NCBI GenBank assembly: GCA_949752735.1
Contig: OX457044.1
Location: 12,013,294-12,077,293, forward strand
Source: Lumbricus terrestris
Taxonomy: Eukaryota; Annelida; Clitellata; Crassiclitellata; Lumbricidae
DNA length: 64,000 nt
Reading direction: 5' to 3'
The position numbers and the translations under genes were made by a program. The notes beneath the pieces were generated by a model. The model made no database searches, was not told the DNA's origin, and was given only the letters and a program-made list of their open reading frames with translations. Positions 43,761 through 54,720 of this stretch are shown in pieces; position 1 is the first letter of the stretch, and every line of letters begins with the position of its first letter.

Positions 43761-46700
43761 ATGGGTACAAGGAATCATCAGTCATTTGGAGACCCCTTGG
43801 ATGAGTAAGTAAAACCATTGACTAATGTGGTGCAAATGTAACATGTATGTTTAACATGTTTAATTCAATAAACAACAGAGAGAACGCTGCAGGTTTACAT
43901 TAGCAAAATGAACAGTATAGCTGCTTAAAGCTTATGGCCAAAATAGTTAGTACATGTTTTTAAATAGCATTCTTGGGATAAAGTTTAACGAGTCTTTATT
44001 GGAGAGGATGAAATTGTGAGCCCTTTCTCTGTTGACAGCAATTGCATTATACGTGTGCTAAAGAGTGCTTTCTTAAGCTTCATTAGTGTTATGTGTCATT
44101 CCATAGATGTAAATTGCTGATATTTTGCAGTATGCAAATCTACATCCTTGAGAATAACTTATTTAGTTATATACTTCTTGTACATAGTCATAAATGTGCC
44201 AGAGTCTAGTTGTTGCGTCAGTTTTAGTATTACGGTCTTAATCCAGTTACAGGATTTGTAACTGACCATGCAGGCACTGCATGTGCATTGTCTTGATCAA
44301 TCCAAGTCCCGTTCCAAGTCTTTTCCTTTTTCAGCATGGCTTCTCCAATTCATTTTTGTTATTGTAACTTGATTGCTTGATTCAACACTGAATAAAATCT
44401 TTAACTTTATGAAAAGGGCACTATAGAAGCATGGGCGCCCGCAGAAATTTTTGCAGGGGGGGGCAAAATTTTTAAGTTGGTCACGGTTAAATTTCCTAGT
44501 CGCAAGAGCTCAAAATTTACAAAGCTGGAAAGTGAGAATATGGGTATTTTTCAAAGAGGTTTCTTAATGCATATTTTCTCAGTTTCATTTTGTGTAGGTC
44601 TATCATTTTCAATATGAATAGTTTTCTTAGAGCGAAGAAAATTTAATTTATTAAAAATCAAAAGTAGAATGTTAAAAGTAGGTTTTTGGAGGGGTGCTAT
44701 ATAATGAATGAATGAATAAATGGATGAAAAACAGGTATCACTTTTAAAGGGGCAAAAGCTGGAAAGTGAGAATATGGGTATTTTTTAAAGAGGTTTCTTA
44801 ATGCATATTTCTCAGTTTCATTTTGTGTAGGTCTATCATTTTCAATATGAATAGTTTTCTTAGAACGAAGAAAATTTAATTTATTAAAAATCAAAAGTAG
44901 AATGTTAAAAAGTAGGTTTTTGAAGGGGCGCTATATAATGAATGAATGAATAAATGGATGAAAAACAGGTATCAGTTTTAAAGGGGCAAGTGCTCCATTA
45001 AGTTACTTCTATATTTTAATCATAATTTCTAAACTTCTAAAGTGCCACTCCAAAGTCAATTGTAAGTCACCAGCTTATTCAGAAACGCTGCATCGATTCA
45101 TCAGCCTGTTCAAAGGGCAGTCAAGAAAGAGGTCCGAGTCCTGTATCCAGAGGGTTAGTTGTTAATGCAGGTGTCGTTTAGGAAGGTGGAAGATCCCGAG
45201 GATCAGAAGAATGGGGTACAGAGGTCTCCTCTGGTTTTGGGAGAAAATCTCGAGTCGTGATAACCAGAGTCAATTATACAAGTTTCTCTACAGATTGACC
45301 TTCCTAAATGCTGTACTAGCTGGCAGCATTCAAAATGGACAAAATGCAGCCTGACTTACAGCAGACTTGATTCCATATATAACGCTGGTGAATATGTAGA
45401 TCTCCATTACTTAATTTCAATAGGCTGTTGATAAATTTCAAATTTTTACATTAGTGTAATTTATTGATAATTAATTTTTGCGTAGTTGTGAAAAATTGCA
45501 TTAGCCTACAGCCAGATTCCAGACAAGTAGGCCATAATCGATAGGAATACTATTTGTATGGGCACCCACGGGAGGGTTAAAAGTCATTGTTACCATTTAC
45601 AGCAAGAGCTTGAAAAAATGCAAGGCAGAAAATTAAGAGCTTATTTATTTCTAGAGAGATTTCATTACTTAAATTTCTGACTTTCACTGAAGTGTATCAT
45701 TCGTAACATTAGTATTTCAATGGGAAGAAATTTCTTAGACCCCAAAAATAGTAGTTAGAAAAATAGGTTTCAATTTTCCAGGGGGGGCAAGTGCCCCCCC
45801 TTGCCCCTATGTGTGGGCGCCCATGTATAGAAGTTGTTAGATTAGACTTCAAATTTGATCATACTTATCTCGCCAGTCTTGTTTTTAACTTAAATCCTAT
45901 GATCAATTAATCTGTTTCCCCATGTTTCCATGACAATGGTTGGTGCTGAGGGAATTAAGAGATTATAATTATGATTAAGGTGAGTTTGGCACTGTGATTT
46001 TTGATGGTGGAAGCAGAAACTTCAGATCTATAGGCAGCTGGAAGGGTGCGGAGTTCCAAATTATAAGATCGGTGACAGAGAAAGACTTCAGAGTAATGGG
46101 CATGCTGAGTGGCCCGGTCATAAAGTTTACTCACTTTTCTATGGGCTTGTCATGATGTCCTTTTCCACACAGTTTATCTTACATTAAATAGACGCGAGTG
46201 TGTAGATGAGGTGTTGCTATGTACAGTTGTACATTGTGCAAGACATGATAGACACGGAACTGGTAGATTGGTGCATGAATCCATTTACATAATTAAACAA
46301 CATCAGATATCAGCATCATTAAGGTGATAAAATATTAGATCAGGTTTGAGGGTATTTGGATTTTCTGGACTATGTGGCTTAATGTAGAGTAACACTATTG
46401 GATACTTTGAAATATCAATGAACATCTATTGTTACCTGCTCAGATGAAGAGGAGTTACCATTAAGGAGGCAGGTGACCATATTAAGCTATCTTAGAGCCG
46501 CAGTAACTATCACAAACTTGAAGAGGCACATATACATGAATTGACTATCAAATTGTTATATTTTATTAGAACATTAACCTTATGATAACTGACTGAAAGA
46601 AATGAGTTTAGGATTGGACTTGAAATGATAGCTCTGGGTAAGGTATTATTAGGCTCTTCCAAGCTTCATGTAGCTAACTTTTCCAGTTCCAATGGGAAGC

Positions 46701-49700
46701 AAGTTACATAAATGTAGAAATCAAGTCATCAGATTTATAAATTGAGGCTGAAGAGGAAATGTAATCATCCAGATGCGATGACTGACGGTGTGGATTGTTC
46801 AGACTTTGATGATATCTAGCGAGGGAAATTGGTCGCTGAATATATTACGCTAACCAGACTGAAGTCAAACACAATGTTTTATTGTTTTGTGTACCATCGA
46901 TCGCTGCCTTCTCCATCTCACTCCAGCGGTAATTAAAGGTTTATGCCTGTATCGCACTGAGACTCAGTGTATGTTCGTGCTCTGCACTTGTGTCACCTTT
47001 TCTGAAACTCGATTCACCCTTGAACACATTGCTAATATGTAACATCTTTAGCAATTTCTGTAGTCGTTCAAAGTTATATGCTCATAAACATTCATACCAA
47101 GGCATATCTAAGACTCACTTTCTAAATTTATTTATTGTGAAGACACACTAACTCACAGTTAACACTTTGAATGCAGAACCATTTTTTTACTGGTACATGT
47201 CTGCCCTATAAAAAATTTGAGAAATGTGAAGTAATTGGATGGCAACAGCTAAAATCACTGATTATTGACAGCAACTCTAACAATTGAAAGAAAGCGAATA
47301 AAAATGCAAAGAAACTGTTCATTGCTCTACTGTAGTGTAACTTGACTGAAAGCCTGCATTTGAATGACGATCCTGGAGGCATGGCACCACGCCATGTGCT
47401 GACTTAGCATTAGAAGAATATGTGCTGCAAATATACAGGTTGGGCCATAAAAAAGACCCATCCCTACGTTTTTTGCCAATATGCTGGCCAGAAGTAAGAA
47501 TTTTGAAACAAAATTTTACAGGCTTAAATATAATTCATATTTACACATGATGGCCAGATTTGATAAAAATATTTCAAACAGAACAAAAGCTATATCATTT
47601 TTAGTGAGGCCACCCACTGTTTTTTGACAATTCAAAAACGTGACGCAACAAAACGTAGCAAAAACCCGATTTATTACGGTCTCATGTCAAATAACTGTTG
47701 TCAAATGAACTTGATAGTGCTTCTCAACTTGTGTTCAATGTGTCCGCCACCAGTACTCAAATTGTAATGATTGAGTCTCTTTGTAAAGTTGATGGCCTTG
47801 TTGATGTGTTCCAAAGGTAAATCTGTCCATATCAACTCCAATGCGACGATCAATTCTCTTATCACTCTTGGTTTAGGTTGCAGATTGCTCCAGCATAGTG
47901 CTCCGAAATTGATTATCAATCCATCGGATTCAAATCCGGAAATTTGGGACCATTGGCATTCTCAATGAAACAAGAATCGTTGACATTGAACCGATCTCCT
48001 TTCATCCATGCAAAACTCTTTAACTCTCGGCTTAACTCGTAATTTCTGTGCTCTCACGGTTTATCAGAGTAAGCTTTATAGCTCGAGGATCTTGCTCATG
48101 AAGTGTCTGAATACACATTTTGTCTGTCATTGACACCTTTCCCATTTTCATTTTTTAGATATTTCAATTTCATTGCTTTAATAGCAAAATTATTAATCTG
48201 ACAGATTCTTTATTTGCCAACTTGATCTTCCTAAGTGACTTCACAGTGAGGTGCAGTTATGCTGGTACCATGTTTCTTTTTTAAAAAACAATGTTAATAA
48301 TGATTATCTGGCAATATCAAGGCTTTTTGATAGCAATTATTTGACATGAGACGTAATAAATCGGATTTTTGTTACGTTACGTTTTTGAATTATCAAAAAA
48401 CAGTGAGTGGCCTCACTAAAAGTAATATGACTTTTGTTCTGTTTGAAATATTTTGATGAAATCTGGCCATCATGTGTAAATATGAATTGTCGTTAAGCCT
48501 GTAAAATTTCATTTTGAAATACTTACTTCTGGTCAAGATATTGACAAAAAACGTAGGGCGGGGTCTTTTTTATGGCCCACCCTGTAATGTTTCTTTGCGC
48601 TGTCCATGCTTGTTGTGCACAACAAATTTGGGTGTAAATACTGCATAGCAACATCAACAGGGCCAGACTTCAATTTAGGGTATGAGCAATCATTACCAGC
48701 ATCTGCAACCGGGGGATCGTACTTGTAGGCATCACTTGCCTCACTATCTGCATCACTGACAGCTGGGTTCTTAGGTTCTATGCCATCAAAATTATCAGAT
48801 TTAGTTGTTTCAAGACCTCAGCAGCTGTTTACCTTTTTCACTAAGTAATTTTATCTATATTGGAATGCTCACTTCATACAGAGCACGTCCTCTCAGTCTC
48901 CAGATTCAATATAATAATCTGCATCACCAGTTACGAGGAGGCGGCACTCACCATAGTAGCAACAGAGATGCAGGCGCTTGGATTGTAGGCACACAGGATG
49001 CACCTATAATGCTGCATAGTGCGTACTGATTATGTACGGAGACTGAGGTGCGAGTTATCGTATGCATCTAATCTTCGTCCAAATGATGTATGACATCGTG
49101 TCTTTGTTCACCAAAATGACATACTTCGCACTCAAGTGTTAATCTAGTGATGCGGTTGATTTCACGAAGAGTGTAATTCTTCTTTTTGTTTCTTTCTGAC
49201 TAGCATTCGTTGTGATGAAGAGACTGCAGCCGGTTGTTTTGACTTCCGTCTCAGAACTCGATCTTTTGACCTACATCAAATTGCACAGCATCATAAGCTA
49301 AAGAAGTTGGGCTTGCTGTTTAAATATGACTCAGACTCTGATCTCAAGACGAGTCCTCACAGTCCGTCAGTCGAGTCATCTGCTGCTAAGACTTCATCTC
49401 CTCCTCTTCTTCAATCGCCCAACGATCGACGACGACGATTCGTGCGTGTTGTGCGAGATGCGCGCAATCCTGATCTCGAGAATCCTCACGTTGTTCATAG
49501 ATTTTCACAGGATTACATTGAACAGACGTTTGTGGAAAGATCACATTCTATATCTGAAGGTGTGAAGCCTTTGCCTTATGTTGTCACCGGACACACAATT
49601 CTGAAGAAGCAGGGAACAATTGACAAGTGTGAGCTGGATCAGCCAGACTCGCCATCGGGAATGAAGCATGCTAAGTTTTTTGATGAGGTCATTGTCATCG

Positions 49701-49924
49701 AGTTTGATAAAAAGTGCACGATACGCAAGGATTCGCATGTCACACACCGTGAGAAACTGCATGATTGTTCCACTAAATACAATGTGGATGTTGTAACAAA
49801 GGGTGATTTGACGACTGTGGAGTTGATTGTTCAGCCAGAAGAGGCATGTTGTAATATTTCTGAAGTCACAGAGAATGCAAATGATCCAGACAATGAAGTG
49901 TTTCTTGCAAACGGAATTTCCTAG
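43761..49924 (+). CDS. Unrecognised 254-aa protein, two coding exons
   Basis: Exon 1 is 43761-43804, starting at an ATG with G at -3 and +4 and ending GATGA|GTAAGT. Exon 2 is 49204-49924, after TTTCTGACTAG and ending in TAG. The phase-2 junction restores an Asp codon (PLD-D-IRCDEE) and the joined frame is open for 254 codons. The N-terminal 60 residues contain a basic stretch HHKLKKLGLLFKY followed by an acidic/serine run. A proline/serine-rich linker leads to an Arg-rich patch RRRRFVRVVRD near residue 95. A segment KHAKFFDEVIVIEFDKKC near residue 170 is followed by a Glu/Asn-rich tail. No signal peptide or membrane segment is seen. I cannot assign a family. Base composition inside the frame is less AT-rich than the flanks, and the two in-phase splice sites support a real gene. 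Further phase-2 exons inside the 5.4-kb intron cannot be excluded. Confidence 0.7.
44430..45825. mobile_element. hAT element, 1.4 kb, with 8-bp TSD
   Basis: CATGGGCGCCCGCAG at the left and GTGTGGGCGCCCATG at the right are inverted repeats. The perfect duplication TATAGAAG flanks it (44422-44429 and 45826-45833). GGGGGGGCAA/TTGCCCC stretches sit at both ends. The interior carries a 234-bp tandem duplication and a family-2 SINE tail near 45020. It lies in the intron of the 43.7-kb gene; no transposase frame. Confidence 0.9.
44524..44992. repeat. 234-bp tandem duplication containing a LINE tail
   Basis: GCTGGAAAGTGAGAATATGG starts at 44524 and at 44758. Both units end with GGGG(T/C)GCTATATAATGAATG, a LINE-type tail. 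Confidence 0.92.
45960..46300 (-). mobile_element. Possible LINE C-terminal remnant
   Basis: The minus strand spells KVFLCHRSYNLELRTLPAAY and, in a neighbouring frame, WNSAPFQLPIDL-like text, as in CR1/L2 C-termini. Strongly decayed. Confidence 0.35.
47436..48584 (-). mobile_element. Mariner/Tc1-like element with ~270-bp terminal inverted repeats
   Basis: Ends CAGGTTGGGCCATAAAAAAG and its complement CTTTTTTATGGCCCACCCTG extend as inverted repeats for about 270 bp, flanked by TA on both sides (47434-47435 and 48585-48586). The - frame 47919-47701 reads RVIRELIVALELIWTDLPL...GGGHIEH, like the C-terminus of an IS630/Tc1/mariner transposase (tandem helices ending GGHxE). The rest of the transposase is missing, so it is non-autonomous. 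A degenerate copy is at 8092-8926. Confidence 0.8.
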
Positions 49925-51004
49925 TTCTCAGTTAGCAAAAATTTCTTAACTTCTTTTCTGCCTTATATTTGTAAGCAATTCCAGTGACAATGTATCTCAG
50001 TTGTATCTGCAAATGATCGTTCTAGAGAATCCTGACGGAATTTTTTGACTGAAATATAAAGTATGCTTGTTTGGCCGCTATCCTTAATTTCCCTCCAATA
50101 CATTAGCTTACCAATTAATGTTTCTATTTGTAAGCGTGACCCAGAGGTGATTATTTGAGAAATTAATGTTAATGTGGCTTGCAGTGATTGTTTCTTTGGT
50201 TGGTAGGGTTGCACAGTTAAGAGAGGCTATCAAAGATATTTAGGTTGTACCGTTATTGTTATATTATTGGGCTTCCCTTGACTATGCGACACCTCCCAAG
50301 CTGTTCTCAATTTCACAAACTGCTTGATCTCAGCTGGGAGCGCCTCTAAAGGGGCGCTATATAAATTCTGATTGATTGATTATTATTATTGTTTACTGAT
50401 TTTATATATATATATAAATACATTCATTCATACATACATACATAATGCATATATAATAATAATAATTTTTCTTTAATGAAGTGCTTGCAAATACACAGCA
50501 CTGTACATGTGCAATGTGACCAATTTTACATGTTCAGAACTTTTCATAACAAACGAATTCTTCTAATGCATGATAACATAATATCTGCAAAAAAGAGGTC
50601 AAGAAAAGTAGCTACCCGGTAGATCTTGGTCAACTACAGCATTAATGAAATTGCACTTTGCTGGGAAGAAGATGCAAGCTTTGGTCGTGCGCACTCACAT
50701 GTTATTCTTCTCTTGTTCTGCTTGTAATATAGTCGTAACATCTACGGCAGATATTTGTTGTATTTTGTGTCTGTTGGATTTTAAGTGAGCAGTTGCGCCT
50801 CTAGCACCTATAAATAGGCCGGGGAACGGAATTAGCCCCCTGGACATTATCCCCCGGACATTATCCCCCAGACAAAAGTCTCCCCGGACATTAACCCCCC
50901 GGGGTAGGACATTATCCCCCCAGTCTATGCTATCATTACCTAAAAATGATGCACAAAATGTAACAATATAGGTCTATGTTAAATGAGTATCTATACATTA
51001 CAAA
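49925..51004. other. Downstream of the 254-aa gene
   Basis: Holds a LINE hairpin tail at 50330-50385 (GGGAGCGCCTCTAAAGGGGC, TATATAAATTCTGATTGATT) and a (TA)n run near 50405. Direct repeats of GGACATTATCCCCC lie at 50840-50925. No clear AATAAA for the gene was found. Confidence 0.5.
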
Positions 51005-51360
51005 TTAGTTTAACATCCTGTAAGAATATGTTAAGTTAGCGGCGATCTTCTCAGTCATGAAGTCCAGGTAGTCGTCGGCCGTGAAATCCGGCTGCGAAGG
51101 AGATCGCGGAGCAGCGGAACGGCCGAGGATCCCACTCAAGGCCGACCACAGCCGGCGCGGGCTTTGTCCGTCTCGAACGATCAGCTCCTCCCAGTAAAGC
51201 GTTTCCCTGGCACGAAACTCGTGCATCTTCCGAAGGCGATGGTCGCCGATGGATCCAGGTGAGGCGATCGGCCGGGTCGCGAGAGCGGCGGTATCGACGC
51301 TCCAGGCGTCTAACATCCCGACGCAGAGCACGACAGTGAGCATCGAACCAGGGTACCAGC
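51005..51360 (-). mobile_element. LINE fragment between endonuclease and RT domains
   Basis: The - frame of about 110 codons has SPRRLWSALSGILGRSA...FTADDYLDFMTEKIAANL. This is the linker pattern upstream of RT in CR1/Jockey-type ORF2 proteins (W..L..LLGR, then a ..D.F..KI.. segment). No RT follows on this strand. Confidence 0.65.
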
Positions 51361-51365
51361 GGTCG

Positions 51366-51833
51366 ATGTAATCATAATAATTGTAATTGTAATAATAATA
51401 ATTGTGATTGTAATCATAATATTTGTAATCATAATAATAAATGTAATAATTGCTATTGTAATCATAATATTTGTAATAGTAATAATTGTAATCATAATAA
51501 TAAATGTAATGATTGCTATTGTAATCATAATATTTGTAATAGTAATAATTGTAATCATAATAATTGTAATCATAATAATAGTAATCATAATTGTAATCAT
51601 AATAATAATAATTGTAATAATAATTGTAATCATAATAGTAATTGTAATCATTGTAATTGTAATCATAATAATTGTAATTGCAATCATAATAAATGTAATC
51701 ATACTAATTGTAATTGTAATCATAATAATTGTGATTGTAATCATAATAATTGTGATTGTAATCATAATAATTGTAATTGTAATCATAATAATTGTAATAG
51801 TAATAATTGTAATCATAATAATTGTAATCATCA
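51366..51833. repeat. (AATAATTGTAATCAT)n microsatellite, left block
   Basis: About 470 bp of variants of a 15-bp motif combining ATAATTGTAATC and ATTGTGATTGTA. All frames are low-complexity Ile/Val/Met/Thr; the 144-174-codon open frames are not genes. It ends exactly where the RT frame starts. Confidence 0.95.
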
Positions 51834-53996
51834 TGTGATGCTGAGGGGCGAATGCCCGCAGGAGGTACGTGAGCTCTTGTTCGGGGGCACTCTCATCGCC
51901 CTTTCCAAAAAGTCAGGAGGGCTCCGGCCAATAGCGATCGGATACGTCTGGAGAAGACTGGCAGCAAAGTGCGCCAACAAATACGCTTTGGCTCGATTGG
52001 GATCGTTCTTGGCCCCATTCCAGGTGGGCATAGCGGCACCGGGAGACGCTGAGGCTGCGGTTCGCGCCGCTAGAAGTTACGTTTCGGAAATGCCTTCGGA
52101 CCACGTCTTTGTGAAGCTCGACTTTGCTAACGCTTTCAACACTATGCGAAGGGATGTCATGCTAAAGGCAGTCCACGAAACTATCCCGGAACTCTACGCA
52201 TTCATCCATCAGGCGTACTCGGCGCAGTCCCTTCTACAGTTCGGACAATTTGTGGTACGATCCCAGATGGGGCCGCAACAGGGTGACCCTTTGGGTCCCC
52301 TGCTATTCTGTCTGCCGTTGCAGTCGACCCTCCAATCGTTGCGGTCCGGTTTCAGACTCGGCTTCCTGGACGACCTCTCGCTGGGCGGAGGGCTGGATGA
52401 AGTACGACAGGACCTGACCGCTATGAAAGAGCTGGAAACAACGCTCGGCATTTGTTTGAACAGAAACAAATGCGAATACTGCTCGGAAGTCGAGATCGCG
52501 GGCGAGGGATTTGATGGCTTCCGGAGGGTGGACCGCGACTCATTGACCCTTCTTGGCGCCCCACTGTTCAAAGGGGTTGCACTGGACGAAGCGCTCCTCG
52601 CGCACTGCTGCGATTCGCTCGACCGGGCTTTGATGGACCTGGCATGTCTCCAAGCACAAGCAGCACTGATGCTGCTACGATCGTGCTTTGGAGCGGCCAA
52701 AATGATATATCTTTTGAGAGCAGCACCGTGTTGGAACCACCCCTTGCTGGTGAAGATGGACGACAAAATGCGGGTTGGACTGGAAAAGATCATCAACATC
52801 GGGCTCAGCGATTTGCAATGGACTCAGGCCACTCTTCCGATTAGAGACGGCGGACTCGGGATCAGACGCGTTTCGATGCTGGCTTCTTCAGCCTATTTGA
52901 CCTCAGCTGCATCAACCAAGTCGCTCGTGGACGCCGTGCTCAACACGGAGGTGTGGAGTGACGCATACGCGGAGGAAATCCTGGAGGCCCGAAAATCAAC
53001 GCGTCCTGGAGGAGAGGAGCCAGTCCCTACCAGCCAGAAGGCCTGGAATAAGCCTTTGATTGACGCTGACAAGGCTGCAGTGTGGTCTGCCAACATCGAT
53101 CCACTCAACCGGGCAAGGTTAGGCGCGGTGGCATCACCCCACGCTGGAGACTGGCTCTCGACTGTTCCCGTGGTCTCATGCGGATTGGGTCTCAGCAACG
53201 AGGCCGTGCGAGTCGCGGTTGGTCTCCGACTGGGACTCGAGCTCTGTGCGCCACATCAATGCCAGTGCGGTGAGATCGCTGATCCCGGAGGCAACCACGG
53301 GCTTGTATGCAGACGATCTGCGGGTAGAGCTGCACGCCACTTCGCCATGAATGACATCATCTGGAGAGCACTTGTAAAAGCTGACATTCCAAGCTCGAAG
53401 GAACCACCGGGCCTGATCCGCACGGATGGCAAGAGACCGGACGGAGCAACATTGGTCCCCTGGGCGAGGGGCAAGTATGTCACATGGAATGCAACATCCA
53501 TCCATACTTGTGCTGCCTCCTACCTCAACATTACGGCAGCAATGCCTGGAGGGGCAGCCGAACACGCCGCAAACCGGAAGTGCGCCAAATATTCAACCCT
53601 TCCGGCCACCCACGACTTCGTCCCCGTCGCCATCGAATCGATGGGTCCCGTCAACCGGTCAGGACGCGAATTCTTGATTGAGTTGGGGTGTCGCATGACC
53701 GCCGTTTCTGGAGACCCTCGTGAGACTGTGCACTTGTTCCAACGGTTATCTATATGCACTCAACGCCATAGCATTCAGGGGCACGTTCACACAACCAACC
53801 GGGTTCGAGGACGACCAGCCATACTAACAATGAATGCATTGTTACTTTAGATTTAGTATGCAATTGTGGGAAAACTATTAACACACTATGCTAGTGTTTT
53901 GCTAGGCGTTCACTGTTCATCAGGCACAGCCAGTTGGTGTTTCACAGTTTGAATTGGAAATAAATGATGGTTTTCATAAAAAAGTTTTTAAAAAAA
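51834..53996 (+). mobile_element. Whole 5'-truncated LINE insertion inside the microsatellite
   Basis: The element spans the RT frame plus about 145 bp of 3' UTR ending in AAAAAAGTTTTTAAAAAAA. The same microsatellite, in the same orientation, lies on both sides (51366-51833 and about 53996-54436), as expected if the LINE inserted into a pre-existing array. Confidence 0.7.
51835..53850 (+). CDS. Non-LTR retrotransposon protein: RT, CCHC knuckle and RLE-like C-terminus (5'-truncated)
   Basis: A 671-codon uninterrupted frame. RT motifs: KLDFANAFN (motif A, D96), QMGPQQGDPLGPLLF (B, 144-158) and GFLDD (C, 176-180), so the catalytic Asp residues are intact. After the thumb comes a C-x-C-x9-H-x3-C cluster (C476, C478, H488, C492). 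Then KRPDG (533-537) and WNAT (551-554) follow, resembling the CCHC-plus-PD-(D/E)xK order of restriction-enzyme-like endonuclease LINEs such as R2. In relatives I remember, the WNAT position is WDxT, so D-to-N may have inactivated the nuclease; this is from memory. The N-terminus is cut off by the microsatellite and the first ATG is at 51838. Base composition is far richer in GC than the surroundings. Confidence 0.8.
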   Translation: MMLRGECPQEVRELLFGGTLIALSKKSGGLRPIAIGYVWRRLAAKCANKYALARLGSFLAPFQVGIAAPGDAEAAVRAARSYVSEMPSDHVFVKLDFANAFNTMRRDVMLKAVHETIPELYAFIHQAYSAQSLLQFGQFVVRSQMGPQQGDPLGPLLFCLPLQSTLQSLRSGFRLGFLDDLSLGGGLDEVRQDLTAMKELETTLGICLNRNKCEYCSEVEIAGEGFDGFRRVDRDSLTLLGAPLFKGVALDEALLAHCCDSLDRALMDLACLQAQAALMLLRSCFGAAKMIYLLRAAPCWNHPLLVKMDDKMRVGLEKIINIGLSDLQWTQATLPIRDGGLGIRRVSMLASSAYLTSAASTKSLVDAVLNTEVWSDAYAEEILEARKSTRPGGEEPVPTSQKAWNKPLIDADKAAVWSANIDPLNRARLGAVASPHAGDWLSTVPVVSCGLGLSNEAVRVAVGLRLGLELCAPHQCQCGEIADPGGNHGLVCRRSAGRAARHFAMNDIIWRALVKADIPSSKEPPGLIRTDGKRPDGATLVPWARGKYVTWNATSIHTCAASYLNITAAMPGGAAEHAANRKCAKYSTLPATHDFVPVAIESMGPVNRSGREFLIELGCRMTAVSGDPRETVHLFQRLSICTQRHSIQGHVHTTNRVRGRPAILTMNALLL

Positions 53997-54436
53997 TCAT
54001 AATAATTGTAATTTTGATCATAATAATTGTGATCATAATCATTGTCATTGTAATAATTGAAATTGTAATCATAATCATTGTAATTGTAATCATAATAATT
54101 GTAATCATAATAATTGTAATCATAATAATTGTGATTGTGATCATAATAATTGTAATCATAATAATTGTAATCATAATAATTGTGATTGTGATCATAATCA
54201 TTGTAATCATTGTAGTTGTAATCATAATAATTGTAATCGTAATTGTAATAATAATTGTAATCATAATATTTGTAATCATAATAATTGTAATCATAATAAT
54301 TGTAATCATAATATTTGTGATTGTAATCATAATAATTGGAATCATAATATTTGTGATTGTATAATCATAATAATCGCAATCATAATAATTGTAATTGTAA
54401 TCATAATAATTGTAATCATAATAATTGTGATTGTAA
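53996..54436. repeat. (AATAATTGTAATCAT)n microsatellite, right block
   Basis: The same motif set and orientation as 51366-51833. It is directly followed by the LINE-type tail at 54437-54497. Confidence 0.95.
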
Positions 54437-54497
54437 ATTTATATTGTGCCACGTCAGGAGAAACTTCTCGGAGGTGCTCCTGACAGCACCAAACCAC
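54437..54497 (-). mobile_element. LINE tail hairpin that ends in the microsatellite
   Basis: On -, GTCAGGAG ... CTCCTGAC form a perfect 8-bp stem. They are followed by ACGTGGCACAATATAAA and then the (ATTACAATTATTATG)n array. This is the same layout as the other LINE tails, so the array is probably this element's 3' repeat. Confidence 0.55.
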
Positions 54498-54595
54498 AAT
54501 CAAAGGGATTTTTTAAGCACTTGTGAATAAATGGAAAAGAATGACGCAGAAGTTCAGTATGGAGATTGCTACGTAACTTGATCATTCAATTTCGT

Positions 54596-54675
54596 AAAAT
54601 GACAGCCCAAAATGCTACTATTGCAGTGTGGAAATTCAAAAATTTGGAGATTGGGAGGGAGCACAATAATCATCC
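54596..54675. repeat. Single unit related to the 63.6-kb tandem repeat
   Basis: AAAATGCTACTATTGCAGTG and TGGAAATTCAAAAA match the repeat units at 63630-63930, including the following GGGAGGG...CCCTCC stretch. Confidence 0.6.
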
Positions 54676-54720
54676 CCTCCTCGCCGATCGTTCTTCGGCC
54701 GCTGATCAATCGTTCGTCCC

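Noticed and set aside
51310..51838. 144- and 174-codon frames on both strands, and their counterparts at 53954-54364
   Set aside because: Pure microsatellite translation into Ile/Val/Met/Thr runs.
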